Below are positions 16,671 to 26,353 of a stretch of 64,000 nucleotides of DNA, piece by piece. Source of the DNA: Roseburia_C sp900315735 (GTDB lineage Bacteria; Bacillota; Clostridia; Lachnospirales; Lachnospiraceae); the NCBI GenBank assembly GCA_052118425.1, contig JBQKHF010000011.1. One strand, written 5' to 3'. The notes below the pieces were generated by a model that searched no databases, had not been told where the DNA came from, and saw only the letters and a list, made by a program, of their open reading frames with translations. A program made the translations under genes and the position numbers. The stretch's first letter is position 1. The number at the start of each line of letters is the position of its first letter.

Positions 16671-18866
16671 GTGATAAAACAAAAGAGAAAAGAGAATTAT
16701 ATAAAGATTACCCTGATACTGGCTAATTTTCTGTTAATCCTGGGGGCAGTTCTTGGCTCAATATTTTATACCAGAGTGTTTCGGGAAGAAAATAAACATT
16801 TACAGTTAGAAGCATTTGAAACAACAGTAGAATCCATGAAACAGTTGTCTACCAGTTATCTATATACGGAAAAAGGTTACGCTGACGACTGGGCGGCATA
16901 CATTAAACATGAAAATATGACCATGGAAGAGGCATTGGAGTATATCCGTACTTCAAATACCCAGGAAGACAGATATGCACACATTGTTGATATGGAGGAT
17001 TTTTCTGCACGGTCTACTTATATCAGAAATGGAGATGAAGAAGTAGACTGTTATAAAGAGTTTGAGAAAAATGTTACCAATAAAAACAAAGCACTGGTTC
17101 GTAAAATGGAGCGGATGTTTGAAAATGATAATACGGATGATGTGCAGGTGCTTGGAAAATATCGTGTAGGAGAATCCCAGCAGAATGTAATCAGTGTAGG
17201 AACCAGAGTAACGCTTAATGAAGGAGATGGAAGTACAAAAGATTATCTGTTGCTTCGTGTAATTCCGGTAGATTATTTAAAAAGTGCATGGGTATTTCCA
17301 ACAGAATATCCAATGGCAGAGATTGGTATTATTACGACAGACGGAGAATATGTAATTCAGTCTGTTTCCATGAAATCACGCAGTTTCTTAGATTACATAC
17401 GTGGATATAATTTTCAGGACGACTATAACAAAGTAGAAGAGTTAGCAGATGAGCTGCACACTACAGAGCAGGGAACCCTGTATTATAAGGACTCAAAAAA
17501 TAGAGATTGTTACTGGTATTATTCCAGTTTTGGAAGAAATTCGGAACTGGATATTTTAGGGTATATTCCGGCAGAACAGATTGATTCGGTCAATATGGAC
17601 TGGAATATAGTATTTATTATCTGTGGTGTATTGCTGGTTCTGGTAATATTGGATGGAAGTTATATTCTTGTCATTAATCGCAGACTGCATAAAGCAGTGG
17701 CAGCTGCAGAACATGCCAATCATGCCAAGACAGAATTCTTATCTTCCGTATCTCATGATATCCGGACACCGATGAATGCAGTTATCGGAATGACAGATAT
17801 TGCAAGAAAACATCTGGATGACCCGGCTTATGTGGAAGACTGCCTGAATAAAGTATCACTGGCAGGAAATCATCTGCTGACACTGATTAATGACATACTG
17901 GATATTTCCAAGGTGGAAAGCGGCAAGATGGTAATTACACTTCATGAAATGTCTCTTAAAAATGCGGTAGATGAGATTGTAAGCATTGTAAAGTCCAGAG
18001 CAGAGGAAAATGGAATTACATTAGAAACTAATTTTTATAATATTACGAAGGATTGCCTGATTGCAGACCAGCTCCGGCTGAATCAGATTATGATAAATCT
18101 TCTGACCAATGCCATCAAATATTCCAATGCAGGCGGCAGGGTAGTCTTTGATATTACAGAGGAAGAGATTCCGGAGAAGGAAGATGGCATCCGTCTGATT
18201 TGTAAGATAGCGGATAATGGAATCGGAATGTCAGAAGAATTTCAGAAGAATATGTATCAGTCTTTTATCCGGGCAGAGGACAGCCGGATTGATACGATAC
18301 AGGGCTCCGGTCTTGGACTTACCATTGCAAAGCAGCTGGTGGATTTAATGGATGGAACGATTTCCTGTGAAAGTCATTTGGGAGAAGGAACTACATTTAC
18401 GGTTACGCTGGAATTTATGACCAAAGAACGTACATCAGAGGAGAGAGGAACCACAGAAGCTGCAGCAGGGGCAGGAGACCATGAATTTGAAGCGATGCAT
18501 ATTCTGGTAGCGGAAGATAATGATTTAAACTGGGAGATAATAGAGACTTTGTTAAAGGAGCATGGAATCAGCTGCGAGCGTGCCGTAAACGGACAGGAAT
18601 GTCTTGATATGCTGGATGCAGCACCGGAGCATCATTTTACAATGGTCTTTATGGACATTCAGATGCCGGTGATGAACGGACGGGAGGCAACCAGAAAGAT
18701 TCGGGAGTCAGAGAAGGAAAGCATTCGTAAGCTTCCGGTTATCGCAATGACAGCAGATGCTTTTGCAGAAGATATCAGGGAATGCAGGGAAGCCGGAATG
18801 GATGGACATATTGCAAAACCAATCGATATGAAGCAGGTGCTCCGCATACTGCGGCAGTATACATAA
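16671..18866 (+). CDS. Hybrid sensor histidine kinase with one receiver domain
   Basis: Membrane sensor kinase of about 731 aa: short basic N-terminus, TM1 about 12-32, extracellular sensor (about 35-325) of Cache-like appearance, TM2 about 322-345, HisKA (SSVSHDIRTPMNAVIGM), HATPase (NAIKYSNAGG, GSGLGLTIAKQL) and receiver (ILVAEDNDLNWE, FMDIQMPVMNG, KPID end). GTG 16671 is preferred: AAAGGGGA at 16657-16664 is 6 nt upstream, while the in-frame TTG 16611 and ATG 16635 have no such site. Together with the binding-protein gene that follows after 67 bp it forms a kinase/orphan-receptor pair. Confidence 0.88.
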   Translation: MIKQKRKENYIKITLILANFLLILGAVLGSIFYTRVFREENKHLQLEAFETTVESMKQLSTSYLYTEKGYADDWAAYIKHENMTMEEALEYIRTSNTQEDRYAHIVDMEDFSARSTYIRNGDEEVDCYKEFEKNVTNKNKALVRKMERMFENDNTDDVQVLGKYRVGESQQNVISVGTRVTLNEGDGSTKDYLLLRVIPVDYLKSAWVFPTEYPMAEIGIITTDGEYVIQSVSMKSRSFLDYIRGYNFQDDYNKVEELADELHTTEQGTLYYKDSKNRDCYWYYSSFGRNSELDILGYIPAEQIDSVNMDWNIVFIICGVLLVLVILDGSYILVINRRLHKAVAAAEHANHAKTEFLSSVSHDIRTPMNAVIGMTDIARKHLDDPAYVEDCLNKVSLAGNHLLTLINDILDISKVESGKMVITLHEMSLKNAVDEIVSIVKSRAEENGITLETNFYNITKDCLIADQLRLNQIMINLLTNAIKYSNAGGRVVFDITEEEIPEKEDGIRLICKIADNGIGMSEEFQKNMYQSFIRAEDSRIDTIQGSGLGLTIAKQLVDLMDGTISCESHLGEGTTFTVTLEFMTKERTSEERGTTEAAAGAGDHEFEAMHILVAEDNDLNWEIIETLLKEHGISCERAVNGQECLDMLDAAPEHHFTMVFMDIQMPVMNGREATRKIRESEKESIRKLPVIAMTADAFAEDIRECREAGMDGHIAKPIDMKQVLRILRQYT

Positions 18867-18933
18867 GACTTATTACAAAAGAGATATTACACAAGAACGA
18901 TTACAAAAGAAAAGGGAAGGATTGGAAAAGTTA

Positions 18934-20226
18934 ATGAAATTAAGAGGAAAGAAGATAACCGCACTGGTCATGGCAGCAATTCTTTCGGTGGGGGCGACCG
19001 GCTGTGGCAGTGAGAAAGACAGTGCAGAAGGATTTGAACCAAAATTAGACACGGAGAAAGAGGTAACACTTGAGATTGCCGGTTTCATGGGGAACTTTGA
19101 GGCATTGGATCAGGTGGTAAATAATTTCAATGAAATTTATCCGAATGTGACCATAACCTATGAACAGAATACAGTTTATATGCTGGAAGATTATGTACAG
19201 AATAATCAGGGAATCGATATTATTATGACTACAGACGGTAATATCCGGGAGGCATCTGTAGCAGAGAATTATGTGGGAAATGACTGCCTGGATTTATCAA
19301 AAGAAGGGATAGACTTTTCGGATATTTCTTCGGAGATGATTTCATACTGTACGGTAGACGGACAGATTCTGCGGGTGCCGATAACAAAGAATCCCTGTGG
19401 AATTGTAGTGAATAAGACCTTATTGGAAAAGGAAGGCTTATCAGTACCGGAAAATTATCAGGAATTTATGGATGTGCTGTCGGCTTTAAAGGAAAAAGGT
19501 TATAATCCAATCGAGGGAGCAGCAAACCATGTATATGCAGAGATTGCGATGAATATGGCAATGAATCTGATGCATTCGGATGATACTCTTGTGGACGAAC
19601 TGAGAAACGGGGATGAAGCGGCAGCAGAAAAGATGCTTCCGGTATTTGAAAAGCTGGAGACAATGATAAAGGAAGGCTATACGGATTATGAAACCAATGC
19701 AGAATATCCAAGTGATAATTATGATGCTTCTATTTTAAGCTTCTTTGAGGGAGATATGCCGTTCTGGGTTTGCAATGCGGAAAGCTTCAGCGGCATGAAG
19801 AAGCGCGAGTCCAAGTCAGAAACCTATAGTGCCAATCCTTTTGAATATGAATTCATGTATGTTCCATGGGGCGAAAAGGGTGTCTATGCTTACGAAGAGC
19901 CATGGTATGGTTTTTCCGTAATAAAAGACAGTGATGTGAAAGATTATGCAGTAGAATTTATCCGTTTCCTGATGACAGAGGAAGAGAGCGATGTCATGGC
20001 ATCTATAAAGGGTATGCCGTCAGTTGCTGTAAATGCAGAGGATGAAAGATATCCGGGCATTCATGATATTAAGAATTTAGAGGCTTCCTTTGAAAATGAC
20101 GGAAGTATCGGAAATGATATCAGAGAGGTATTCACCCAGGTGTGTACGGACTTCGGTGCGGGAACCTACAGCAATGCACAGGAAGCAGCAGAGGCATTTG
20201 TGCAGGGATGCAGTACACTTGATTAA
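18934..20226 (+). CDS. Extracellular solute-binding lipoprotein (sugar ABC type 1), without permease genes
   Basis: Lipoprotein with signal ending SVGATGC (Cys24) and a family-1 SBP fold of about 430 aa: LEIAGFMGNFEALDQVVNNFNE, IDIIMTTDGNI, VPITKNPCGIVVNKTLLEK, PEPWYGFSV-like EEPWYGFSVI, EFIRFLMTEEES. Sugars or oligosaccharides are the usual ligands. No MalF/MalG-like permease or ATPase lies next to it; instead a hybrid kinase precedes it, so a sensory role is inferred. ATG 18934 is used; the TTG at 18922 overlaps the AGGGAAGG site. Confidence 0.85.
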   Translation: MKLRGKKITALVMAAILSVGATGCGSEKDSAEGFEPKLDTEKEVTLEIAGFMGNFEALDQVVNNFNEIYPNVTITYEQNTVYMLEDYVQNNQGIDIIMTTDGNIREASVAENYVGNDCLDLSKEGIDFSDISSEMISYCTVDGQILRVPITKNPCGIVVNKTLLEKEGLSVPENYQEFMDVLSALKEKGYNPIEGAANHVYAEIAMNMAMNLMHSDDTLVDELRNGDEAAAEKMLPVFEKLETMIKEGYTDYETNAEYPSDNYDASILSFFEGDMPFWVCNAESFSGMKKRESKSETYSANPFEYEFMYVPWGEKGVYAYEEPWYGFSVIKDSDVKDYAVEFIRFLMTEEESDVMASIKGMPSVAVNAEDERYPGIHDIKNLEASFENDGSIGNDIREVFTQVCTDFGAGTYSNAQEAAEAFVQGCSTLD

Positions 20227-20253
20227 AATTGTATAAAGTCTATAAAGAATAAG

Positions 20254-20303
20254 AAAAATGCAGAAAATGTTTGTGAAAAAACAGGAAATTTCTGCATTTT
20301 TTT
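20254..20303 (+). terminator. Rho-independent terminator of the kinase/binding-protein transcript
   Basis: Stem AAAAATGCAGAAA (20254-20266) with TTTCTGCATTTTT (20289-20301), loop about 22 nt, T-run in the 3' arm. The next 140 bp before the atp promoter hold no gene that I can see. Confidence 0.75.
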
Positions 20304-20446
20304 AATGCCAAAATATACAAATTGACGCAAGTGTACAAATTGCACAAAAAAACAACCAAAAAACTGGCAAAAATAGCAGGGGATTATGGAATATTTACAC
20401 GAAAAAAAAGCAAATGGTCAGACCTATTTCCGCAGGAAGAAAACGG

Positions 20447-20475
20447 TTGCGTTTGCATTTTTTTCTTGTTAGAAT
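20447..20475 (+). promoter_or_regulatory. Promoter of the atp operon
   Basis: TTGCGT (20447-20452), 17-bp spacer, TAGAAT (20470-20475), 48 bp before atpB. It is the only good sigma-A match found between the upstream terminator and atpB. Confidence 0.6.
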
Positions 20476-20522
20476 TTTAACGATTTAAAAATGCCTTAGA
20501 GCAGCAGAAGGAAGTGAGACAG

Positions 20523-21209
20523 ATGGATGCTCTGGTAAATAGCCTGATGGAAGAATTGAACTGTGAAACGGTATTTACAATTCCGATATTCGGAGGCATT
20601 CCCATTTATGAGTCCGTAGTAGTAACCTGGATTATCATGGCAGTAGTTATTGTGCTGTGCATACTCCTGACCAGGAACTTAAGTGTGGAACATCCGGGAC
20701 GCAGACAGATTATTCTGGAAACGGCTGTAAACGGGTTGAATAACTTCTTCCGGGATACCATAGGCGAGAATGGAAAGCAGTATATTCCTTATCTTATGAC
20801 GGTGGCAATCTATATCGGAATTGCCAACTTAATCGGTCTGCTGGGATTTAAACCACCGACCAAGGATATGAATGTTACCGCAGCGTTGTCCCTGATGAGT
20901 ATCATATTGATTGAGATGGCGGGTATCCGCAAAAAGAGAACAAAGGGCTGGCTTAAGAGTTTTGCAGAGCCAATGCCGGTAGTACTTCCAATCAATATTC
21001 TGGAGGTCTTTATCAAACCATTGTCGCTGTGTATGCGACTTTTTGGAAATGTATTAGGTTCATTTGTCATTATGGAATTGCTGAAAATGGTAGTACCGGC
21101 AATTCTGCCAGCAGTATTTAGCTGTTATTTTGACATTTTTGACGGATTGATTCAGGCATATGTATTCGTATTTCTGACCGCATTGTTCGTCAAAGAAGCA
21201 ACCGAATAG
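20523..21209 (+). CDS. atpB: ATP synthase F0 subunit a
   Basis: Membrane stator subunit forming the proton half-channels. Multiple helices; the conserved essential Arg lies in LSLCMRLFGNVLGSF and the C-terminal helix in LIQAYVFVFLTALFV, as in all a subunits. Length of about 228 aa is typical for Clostridia. ATG 20523 is chosen rather than GTG 20514 because AAGGAAG (20508-20514) then has an 8-nt spacing. First gene of a complete atpBEFHAGDC operon; no atpI/atpZ is seen upstream. Confidence 0.95.
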   Translation: MDALVNSLMEELNCETVFTIPIFGGIPIYESVVVTWIIMAVVIVLCILLTRNLSVEHPGRRQIILETAVNGLNNFFRDTIGENGKQYIPYLMTVAIYIGIANLIGLLGFKPPTKDMNVTAALSLMSIILIEMAGIRKKRTKGWLKSFAEPMPVVLPINILEVFIKPLSLCMRLFGNVLGSFVIMELLKMVVPAILPAVFSCYFDIFDGLIQAYVFVFLTALFVKEATE

Positions 21210-21264
21210 GGAAGAAAAAACAAAAAGAGAAACAAAAAAGTAGAAAAGAAAAGGAGTGCATATT

Positions 21265-21495
21265 ATGTCATCAACATTATTAGTAGCAATCGGAGCAGGT
21301 ATCGCAGTATTAACAGGTATTGGAGCAGGACTTGGAATTGGAAAAGCAACATCATCCGCAGTAGATGCAATTGCAAGACAGCCGGAAGCAGAGAGCAAAA
21401 TCAGCAAATCACTTCTTCTTGGATGTGCGTTAGCAGAGGCAACTGCTATTTACGGATTCGTTATCGCATTGTTAATCATCCTCTTCTTAAAATAA
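21265..21495 (+). CDS. atpE: ATP synthase F0 subunit c
   Basis: Hairpin of two helices, 76 aa, with GAGLGIGKA in helix 1, the polar loop ARQPEA and the ion-binding Glu in helix 2 (CALAEATAIYGFVIAL). Sodium-type rings carry Gln in helix 1 (GQG) and Ser/Thr after the Glu; here those places are Ile (GIG) and Ala (EA), so a proton-coupled ring is predicted. AAGGAG at 21251-21256 sets the ATG at 21265. Confidence 0.95.
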   Translation: MSSTLLVAIGAGIAVLTGIGAGLGIGKATSSAVDAIARQPEAESKISKSLLLGCALAEATAIYGFVIALLIILFLK

Positions 21496-21528
21496 TAAAG
21501 AAAGATTATAGAAAGGCAGGTACGGGAA

Positions 21529-21981
21529 ATGCTTAGCATTAATTTTTGGAATATTTTGTGGACCGTTGTAAATCTGCTGGTATTATATGTAGTCTTTCGT
21601 AAATTCCTTTATCAGAGAGTCATGAATGTGATTGAGGCAAGAGAAGAAATGGTAAAGAAACAGTTTGACGATGCAAAGAAAAGCGAAGAAGATGCCAGGA
21701 AATTAAAGGCAGATTATGAAGAACGCTTATCTGATGCAAGAACTGAGGCAGACCAGATTATTATTGATGCCAGAGCAAGAGCAGAAGAAGAACATGCACG
21801 CTCGGTAGAGAAAACCAGAGAAGAGACTGAGCATATGTTAGAAAAAGCCAAAGAAGATATTGCAAACGAGCAGGAAAAGGCACAGCAGGCAGCTCAGGCT
21901 GAGATTGCCAAACTGGCAGTCATCGCTGCAAGGAAAATTATGAAAACAGGTGATGCTCATGACACAGGAAGCAGTAAATAA
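21529..21981 (+). CDS. atpF: ATP synthase F0 subunit b
   Basis: Peripheral stalk subunit: one N-terminal membrane helix (NFWNILWTVVNLLVLYVVF) followed by a long charged coiled coil (REEMVKKQFDDAKKSEEDARK and on) and a delta-binding end (EIAKLAVIAARKIM). At 150 aa it is slightly short. Its 3' end overlaps atpH by 23 bp, indicating coupled translation. Confidence 0.93.
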   Translation: MLSINFWNILWTVVNLLVLYVVFRKFLYQRVMNVIEAREEMVKKQFDDAKKSEEDARKLKADYEERLSDARTEADQIIIDARARAEEEHARSVEKTREETEHMLEKAKEDIANEQEKAQQAAQAEIAKLAVIAARKIMKTGDAHDTGSSK

Positions 21982-22477
21982 CGCAAAGGTATTGTATCGG
22001 CTGGGTGCCACAAGACAGGAGGCAGGCGAACTCCGGGAGCTTTATGAACTTACACCGGAGCTGCTTAAGGTTCTTACAAGTCCGGTAATATCCATACATA
22101 AGAAGGATGCCGTGATAGAGAAAATCTATCAGGATGCCGGATTATCCAAGGTGCTTGTGAACTATACCAAGATGATGTGCAGACTGGGTTATATCGGAGA
22201 AATAGAGGATATCCTGGATGCATTTTATCTCTATTGGGACAGACAGAATCATATCCTGCGTGCAGAACTGACCTGTGCAGGCACACCGCAGCCGGAAGAA
22301 GAAGCAGAGGCAAGAAAGATTCTTGCAGAGAAATATCCCGACTGTGAGATTGTTCTGACAGAAAAGGAAGATGAGAATCTCTTAGGCGGATATATCATTA
22401 AGGTTCATCATAAAGAATATGACAGAAGCTATGAAGGCCGCTTACGTCAGTTGGAAAGAAAATTAACAGGGAGGTGA
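21959..22477 (+). CDS. atpH: ATP synthase F1 subunit delta
   Basis: Stator cap joining F1 to the b stalk. About 172 aa, with the OSCP pattern YRLGATRQEAGELRELYELTPELLKVLTSPVIS in the first part and the conserved LLGGYIIKVHHKEYDRSYEGRLRQLERKL end. ATG 21959 follows an AGGTGA site; GTG 21950 and ATG 21953 are possible but poorly spaced. Confidence 0.93.
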   Translation: MTQEAVNNAKVLYRLGATRQEAGELRELYELTPELLKVLTSPVISIHKKDAVIEKIYQDAGLSKVLVNYTKMMCRLGYIGEIEDILDAFYLYWDRQNHILRAELTCAGTPQPEEEAEARKILAEKYPDCEIVLTEKEDENLLGGYIIKVHHKEYDRSYEGRLRQLERKLTGR

Positions 22478-22482
22478 AGCCT

Positions 22483-23994
22483 GTGGGCGCAATTAGTGCT
22501 GCAGACATAATCTCGATTATCCAGAGCGAGATAGAAGAATTTGACTGGGATGAATCCAGTCGTGAGACCGGTTCCGTAATCTGGGTTGGTGATGGAATTG
22601 CAACCATTTACGGAATTGACCATGCAATGTATGGTGAAATCGTTGTATTTGATAACGGTGTCAAAGGAATGGTACAGGATATCAGACAGAATGAAATCGG
22701 TGTTATTTTATTCGGCCGTGATACCGGAATCAAAGAAGGAACCAAAGTGGTTCGTACCAAGAAGAAAGCCGGAATCCCGGTAGGGGAAGGCTTTGTTGGA
22801 AGAATTATCAATGCATTAGGTGAGCCGATTGATGGAAAAGGCGAGATTAAGGAAGATGATTATCGTCCAATCGAAGAGGAAGCACCGGGCATTGTAGAAC
22901 GTAAATCAGTAAATACACCAATGGAAACAGGAATCTTATCCATTGACTCCATGTTCCCAATCGGTAGAGGTCAGCGTGAGTTAATTATCGGAGACCGTCA
23001 GACCGGAAAGACTTCCATTGCAACAGATACCATCATTAACCAGAAAGGCAAAGGTGTAATCTGTATCTATGTTGCCATCGGACAGAAGGCATCCAGTGTA
23101 GCAAAAATCGTATCGACACTGACCAAGCATGATGCAATGGATTATTCCATCGTGGTTTCCTCAACCGCAAGTGACCCTGCATCCATGCAGTACATCGCAC
23201 CATATGCAGGAACTGCAATGGCAGAGTATTTTATGCATCAGGGAAAAGATGTGTTAATCGTATATGATGATTTATCCAAACATGCGGTAGCATATCGTGC
23301 AATCTCTCTGTTGTTAGAGCGTTCTCCGGGACGTGAAGCTTATCCTGGTGACGTATTCTACTTACATTCCAGATTGTTAGAGCGTTCCAGCCGTTTAAGT
23401 GATGAATTGGGCGGAGGTTCCATTACCGCACTGCCAATCATTGAGACACAGGCAGGAGATGTATCCGCATATATTCCGACCAATGTCATTTCCATTACAG
23501 ACGGACAGATTTTTTTAGAGAGTAACCTTTTCTTCTCAGGTATGCGTCCGGCAGTCAACGTTGGTTTGTCCGTATCCCGTGTCGGTGGTGCTGCACAGAC
23601 CAAGGCAATGAAGAAGGCATCCGGAAGTATCCGAATCGATCTGGCACAGTATCGAGAGATGGAAGTATTTACCCAGTTTGCATCTGACCTTGATGACATG
23701 ACCAAGGCACAGTTACAACATGGAAAAGCATTGATGGAGCTTTTAAAACAGCCACTCTGCCATCCGCTTTCCCTGCATGAGCAGGTAGAGACACTGTGTA
23801 TGGCAAATCATGGTGTATTTGATAAAGTAGAAACAAAGAATGTAAAACAGTATCAGAATGAGATTCTTGAATATATGGATTTGAAGCATCCGGAAATCGG
23901 CAGGGAAATCGAAGAAACCAAAGTGCTTTCCGATGAACTGACCGATAAGATTATTGCGGCTGCAAAAGAATTCGAAGACAGTAGAAATCAATAG
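22483..23994 (+). CDS. atpA: ATP synthase F1 subunit alpha
   Basis: Non-catalytic nucleotide-binding subunit, about 503 aa. Walker A GDRQTGKTS, ALPIIETQAGDVSAYIPTNVISITDGQI and the C-terminal GKALMELLKQP are diagnostic. GTG 22483 is the probable start: AGGGAGG at 22468-22474 is 8 nt upstream, whereas the earlier GTG 22474 lies inside that site. The 5-nt gap to atpH suggests coupling. Confidence 0.96.
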   Translation: MGAISAADIISIIQSEIEEFDWDESSRETGSVIWVGDGIATIYGIDHAMYGEIVVFDNGVKGMVQDIRQNEIGVILFGRDTGIKEGTKVVRTKKKAGIPVGEGFVGRIINALGEPIDGKGEIKEDDYRPIEEEAPGIVERKSVNTPMETGILSIDSMFPIGRGQRELIIGDRQTGKTSIATDTIINQKGKGVICIYVAIGQKASSVAKIVSTLTKHDAMDYSIVVSSTASDPASMQYIAPYAGTAMAEYFMHQGKDVLIVYDDLSKHAVAYRAISLLLERSPGREAYPGDVFYLHSRLLERSSRLSDELGGGSITALPIIETQAGDVSAYIPTNVISITDGQIFLESNLFFSGMRPAVNVGLSVSRVGGAAQTKAMKKASGSIRIDLAQYREMEVFTQFASDLDDMTKAQLQHGKALMELLKQPLCHPLSLHEQVETLCMANHGVFDKVETKNVKQYQNEILEYMDLKHPEIGREIEETKVLSDELTDKIIAAAKEFEDSRNQ

Positions 23995-24012
23995 GAATGA
24001 GCAGGTGTTGTT

Positions 24013-24906
24013 ATGGCAAATGCAAAGGAAATTCAGGATCGAATGAAGAGTATCAATGATACATTGAAGATTACCAATGCAATGTATATGATTTCTTCTT
24101 CGAAGCTGAAGAAATCAAAGAAAATGCTTTCTGACACGGAACCTTATTTCTTTACCCTGCAGTCGGAAATGAGCAGAATCTTAAGACATCTTCCGGATAT
24201 TGAGGACATTTATTTTAAGACCAACGAAGAGAAAAAGCCGGAAGAGCGGATGGTAGGTTACATTGTTATTACGGCAGATAAGGGTCTGGCAGGCTCCTAT
24301 AATCATAATGTATTAAAGCTTGCAGAGGAGCATTTGAAAGCACATAAAAATAACAAACTGTTTGTATTAGGTGAGTTAGGTCGTCATTATTTTGAACAGC
24401 GTGGAATTGAGATTGATAAACAGTTCCACTATACCGTACAGAATCCGACACTGAACCGTGCAAGAAATATTGCGGAGGAACTTTTGGAGCTGTACCTGAA
24501 GGAAGAATTAGACGAGATTTATATCATCTATACCAGCATGGTTAATGCAATTCAGGAGGAGACACAGATCAGACAGTTACTCCCACTGAAGAAAGCAAGC
24601 TTTAACGTGAAACTGCCTGCAGATATTCCGATGGAGGAACTGGCATTGAAACCATCTCCGGAGGCAGTGATGGATCGAATTGTACCGGATTATGTAGTTG
24701 GTTTCATCTATGGAGCGTTAGTTGAGTCTTATTCCTGCGAGCAGAACGCAAGAATGATGGCAATGGAGGCAGCAACCAAAAGTGCCAAAGACATGCTCCA
24801 TGAGCTGGATATCTTATATAATCGTGCAAGACAGGCAGCAATTACCCAGGAAATAACCGAGGTCATTGCAGGAGCGAAAGCTCAGAAACGGAAAAAGAGG
24901 CAGTGA
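24013..24906 (+). CDS. atpG: ATP synthase F1 subunit gamma
   Basis: Central rotor shaft, 297 aa. Conserved N-terminal helix (KEIQDRMKSINDTLKITNAMYMISSSKLKK), VITADKGLAGSYNHNV in the middle and the C-terminal helix SCEQNARMMAMEAATKSA with ARQAAITQEITEVIAGA, all as expected. Lies 18 bp after atpA. Confidence 0.95.
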   Translation: MANAKEIQDRMKSINDTLKITNAMYMISSSKLKKSKKMLSDTEPYFFTLQSEMSRILRHLPDIEDIYFKTNEEKKPEERMVGYIVITADKGLAGSYNHNVLKLAEEHLKAHKNNKLFVLGELGRHYFEQRGIEIDKQFHYTVQNPTLNRARNIAEELLELYLKEELDEIYIIYTSMVNAIQEETQIRQLLPLKKASFNVKLPADIPMEELALKPSPEAVMDRIVPDYVVGFIYGALVESYSCEQNARMMAMEAATKSAKDMLHELDILYNRARQAAITQEITEVIAGAKAQKRKKRQ

Positions 24907-24921
24907 TAAGGAGGCTTTTTC

Positions 24922-26322
24922 ATGAAGACAGGAAAAATCATACAGGTGTTAGGCCCGGTAGTGGATGTCTCATTTGAAGACGAAGAATTGCCGGCAATCA
25001 AAGACGCCCTTGAAGTGAAAAACGGCGATAAGAAGTGCATCATGGAAGTGGCACAGCATATCGGAAATCATACGGTACGTTGTATTATGTTAGCTTCCAG
25101 TGAAGGACTTTGCCGTGATATGGAAGTAACCGCTACAGGAAGCGGAATAAAAACTCCGGTCGGAGAGCAGACATTGGGAAGACTGTTCAACGTATTAGGA
25201 GAAGCAATCGATGGTGGCGAGCCACTGAAGGATGCACCGGAATGGGTCATCCATCGTGAACCACCAGCATTTGAAGACCAGAATCCGGCAGAAGAAATCT
25301 TAGAGACCGGTATTAAAGTTATCGATCTTTTGGCACCATATGCAAAAGGTGGTAAGATTGGATTGTTTGGTGGAGCCGGAGTAGGTAAAACCGTATTGAT
25401 TCAGGAGTTAATCAGTAACATTGCAACAGAGCATGGTGGATATTCTATTTTCACCGGTGTTGGAGAACGTTCCCGTGAGGGTAATGACCTTTGGACAGAA
25501 ATGAAGGAATCCGGTGTATTAGAGAAGACCGCCTTAGTGTTCGGTCAGATGAACGAGCCACCTGGAGCACGTATGCGTGTGGCTGAGACCGGACTTACCA
25601 TGGCAGAATATTTCCGTGATGAGAAACATCAGAATGTGCTTCTTTTCATTGACAATATTTTCCGTTTCACACAGGCAGGTTCTGAGGTATCTGCATTGTT
25701 AGGACGTATGCCTTCTGCAGTAGGATATCAGCCGACACTGGCAACTGAAATGGGTGAATTGCAGGAGCGTATTGCATCTACAAAGAACGGTTCTGTTACA
25801 TCCGTTCAGGCAGTTTACGTACCGGCAGACGATTTAACTGACCCGGCACCGGCTACTACTTTCGCACATCTGGATGCGACCACCGTACTTTCCAGAAAGA
25901 TTGTAGAGCAGGGTATTTATCCGGCAGTAGACCCACTGGAATCTACATCCCGTATCTTAGAGGCAGACATCGTTGGCGAAGAACATTATCAGGTAGCCCG
26001 GAAAGTACAGGAGATTCTGCAGAAATACAAAGAGTTACAGGATATCATCGCAATTCTTGGTATGGAAGAGCTGGCAGATGAGGACAAGTTACTGGTATAT
26101 CGTGCAAGAAAGATTCAGAAGTTCTTATCACAGCCGTTCCATGTAGCAGAGAACTTTACCGGCGTAAAGGGTGTTTACGTTCCGTTATCTGAAACCATTC
26201 GTGGATTCAAGGCAATCATCGATGGTGATATGGATCAGTATCCGGAAAATGCATTCTTCAACGTAGGAACAGTAGAAGACGTTATCCGTAAAGCAGAAGA
26301 GATGGAACACCAGAATGCATAA
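24922..26322 (+). CDS. atpD: ATP synthase F1 subunit beta (catalytic)
   Basis: Catalytic subunit, 466 aa. Walker A GGAGVGKTVL, catalytic Glu in GERSREGNDL, VLLFIDNIFRFTQAGSEVSALLGRMPSAVGYQPTL and the DELSEED-equivalent loop, here EELADEDKL. TAAGGAGGC precedes the start. High conservation makes it the best phylogenetic marker in the window. Confidence 0.97.
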   Translation: MKTGKIIQVLGPVVDVSFEDEELPAIKDALEVKNGDKKCIMEVAQHIGNHTVRCIMLASSEGLCRDMEVTATGSGIKTPVGEQTLGRLFNVLGEAIDGGEPLKDAPEWVIHREPPAFEDQNPAEEILETGIKVIDLLAPYAKGGKIGLFGGAGVGKTVLIQELISNIATEHGGYSIFTGVGERSREGNDLWTEMKESGVLEKTALVFGQMNEPPGARMRVAETGLTMAEYFRDEKHQNVLLFIDNIFRFTQAGSEVSALLGRMPSAVGYQPTLATEMGELQERIASTKNGSVTSVQAVYVPADDLTDPAPATTFAHLDATTVLSRKIVEQGIYPAVDPLESTSRILEADIVGEEHYQVARKVQEILQKYKELQDIIAILGMEELADEDKLLVYRARKIQKFLSQPFHVAENFTGVKGVYVPLSETIRGFKAIIDGDMDQYPENAFFNVGTVEDVIRKAEEMEHQNA

Positions 26323-26353
26323 GAGCTATCATCTTTAGAATAGAGGTACAGGT

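Noticed and set aside
21265..21495. Sodium-type c subunit
   Set aside because: The Gln and Ser/Thr residues of the Na+ signature are absent.
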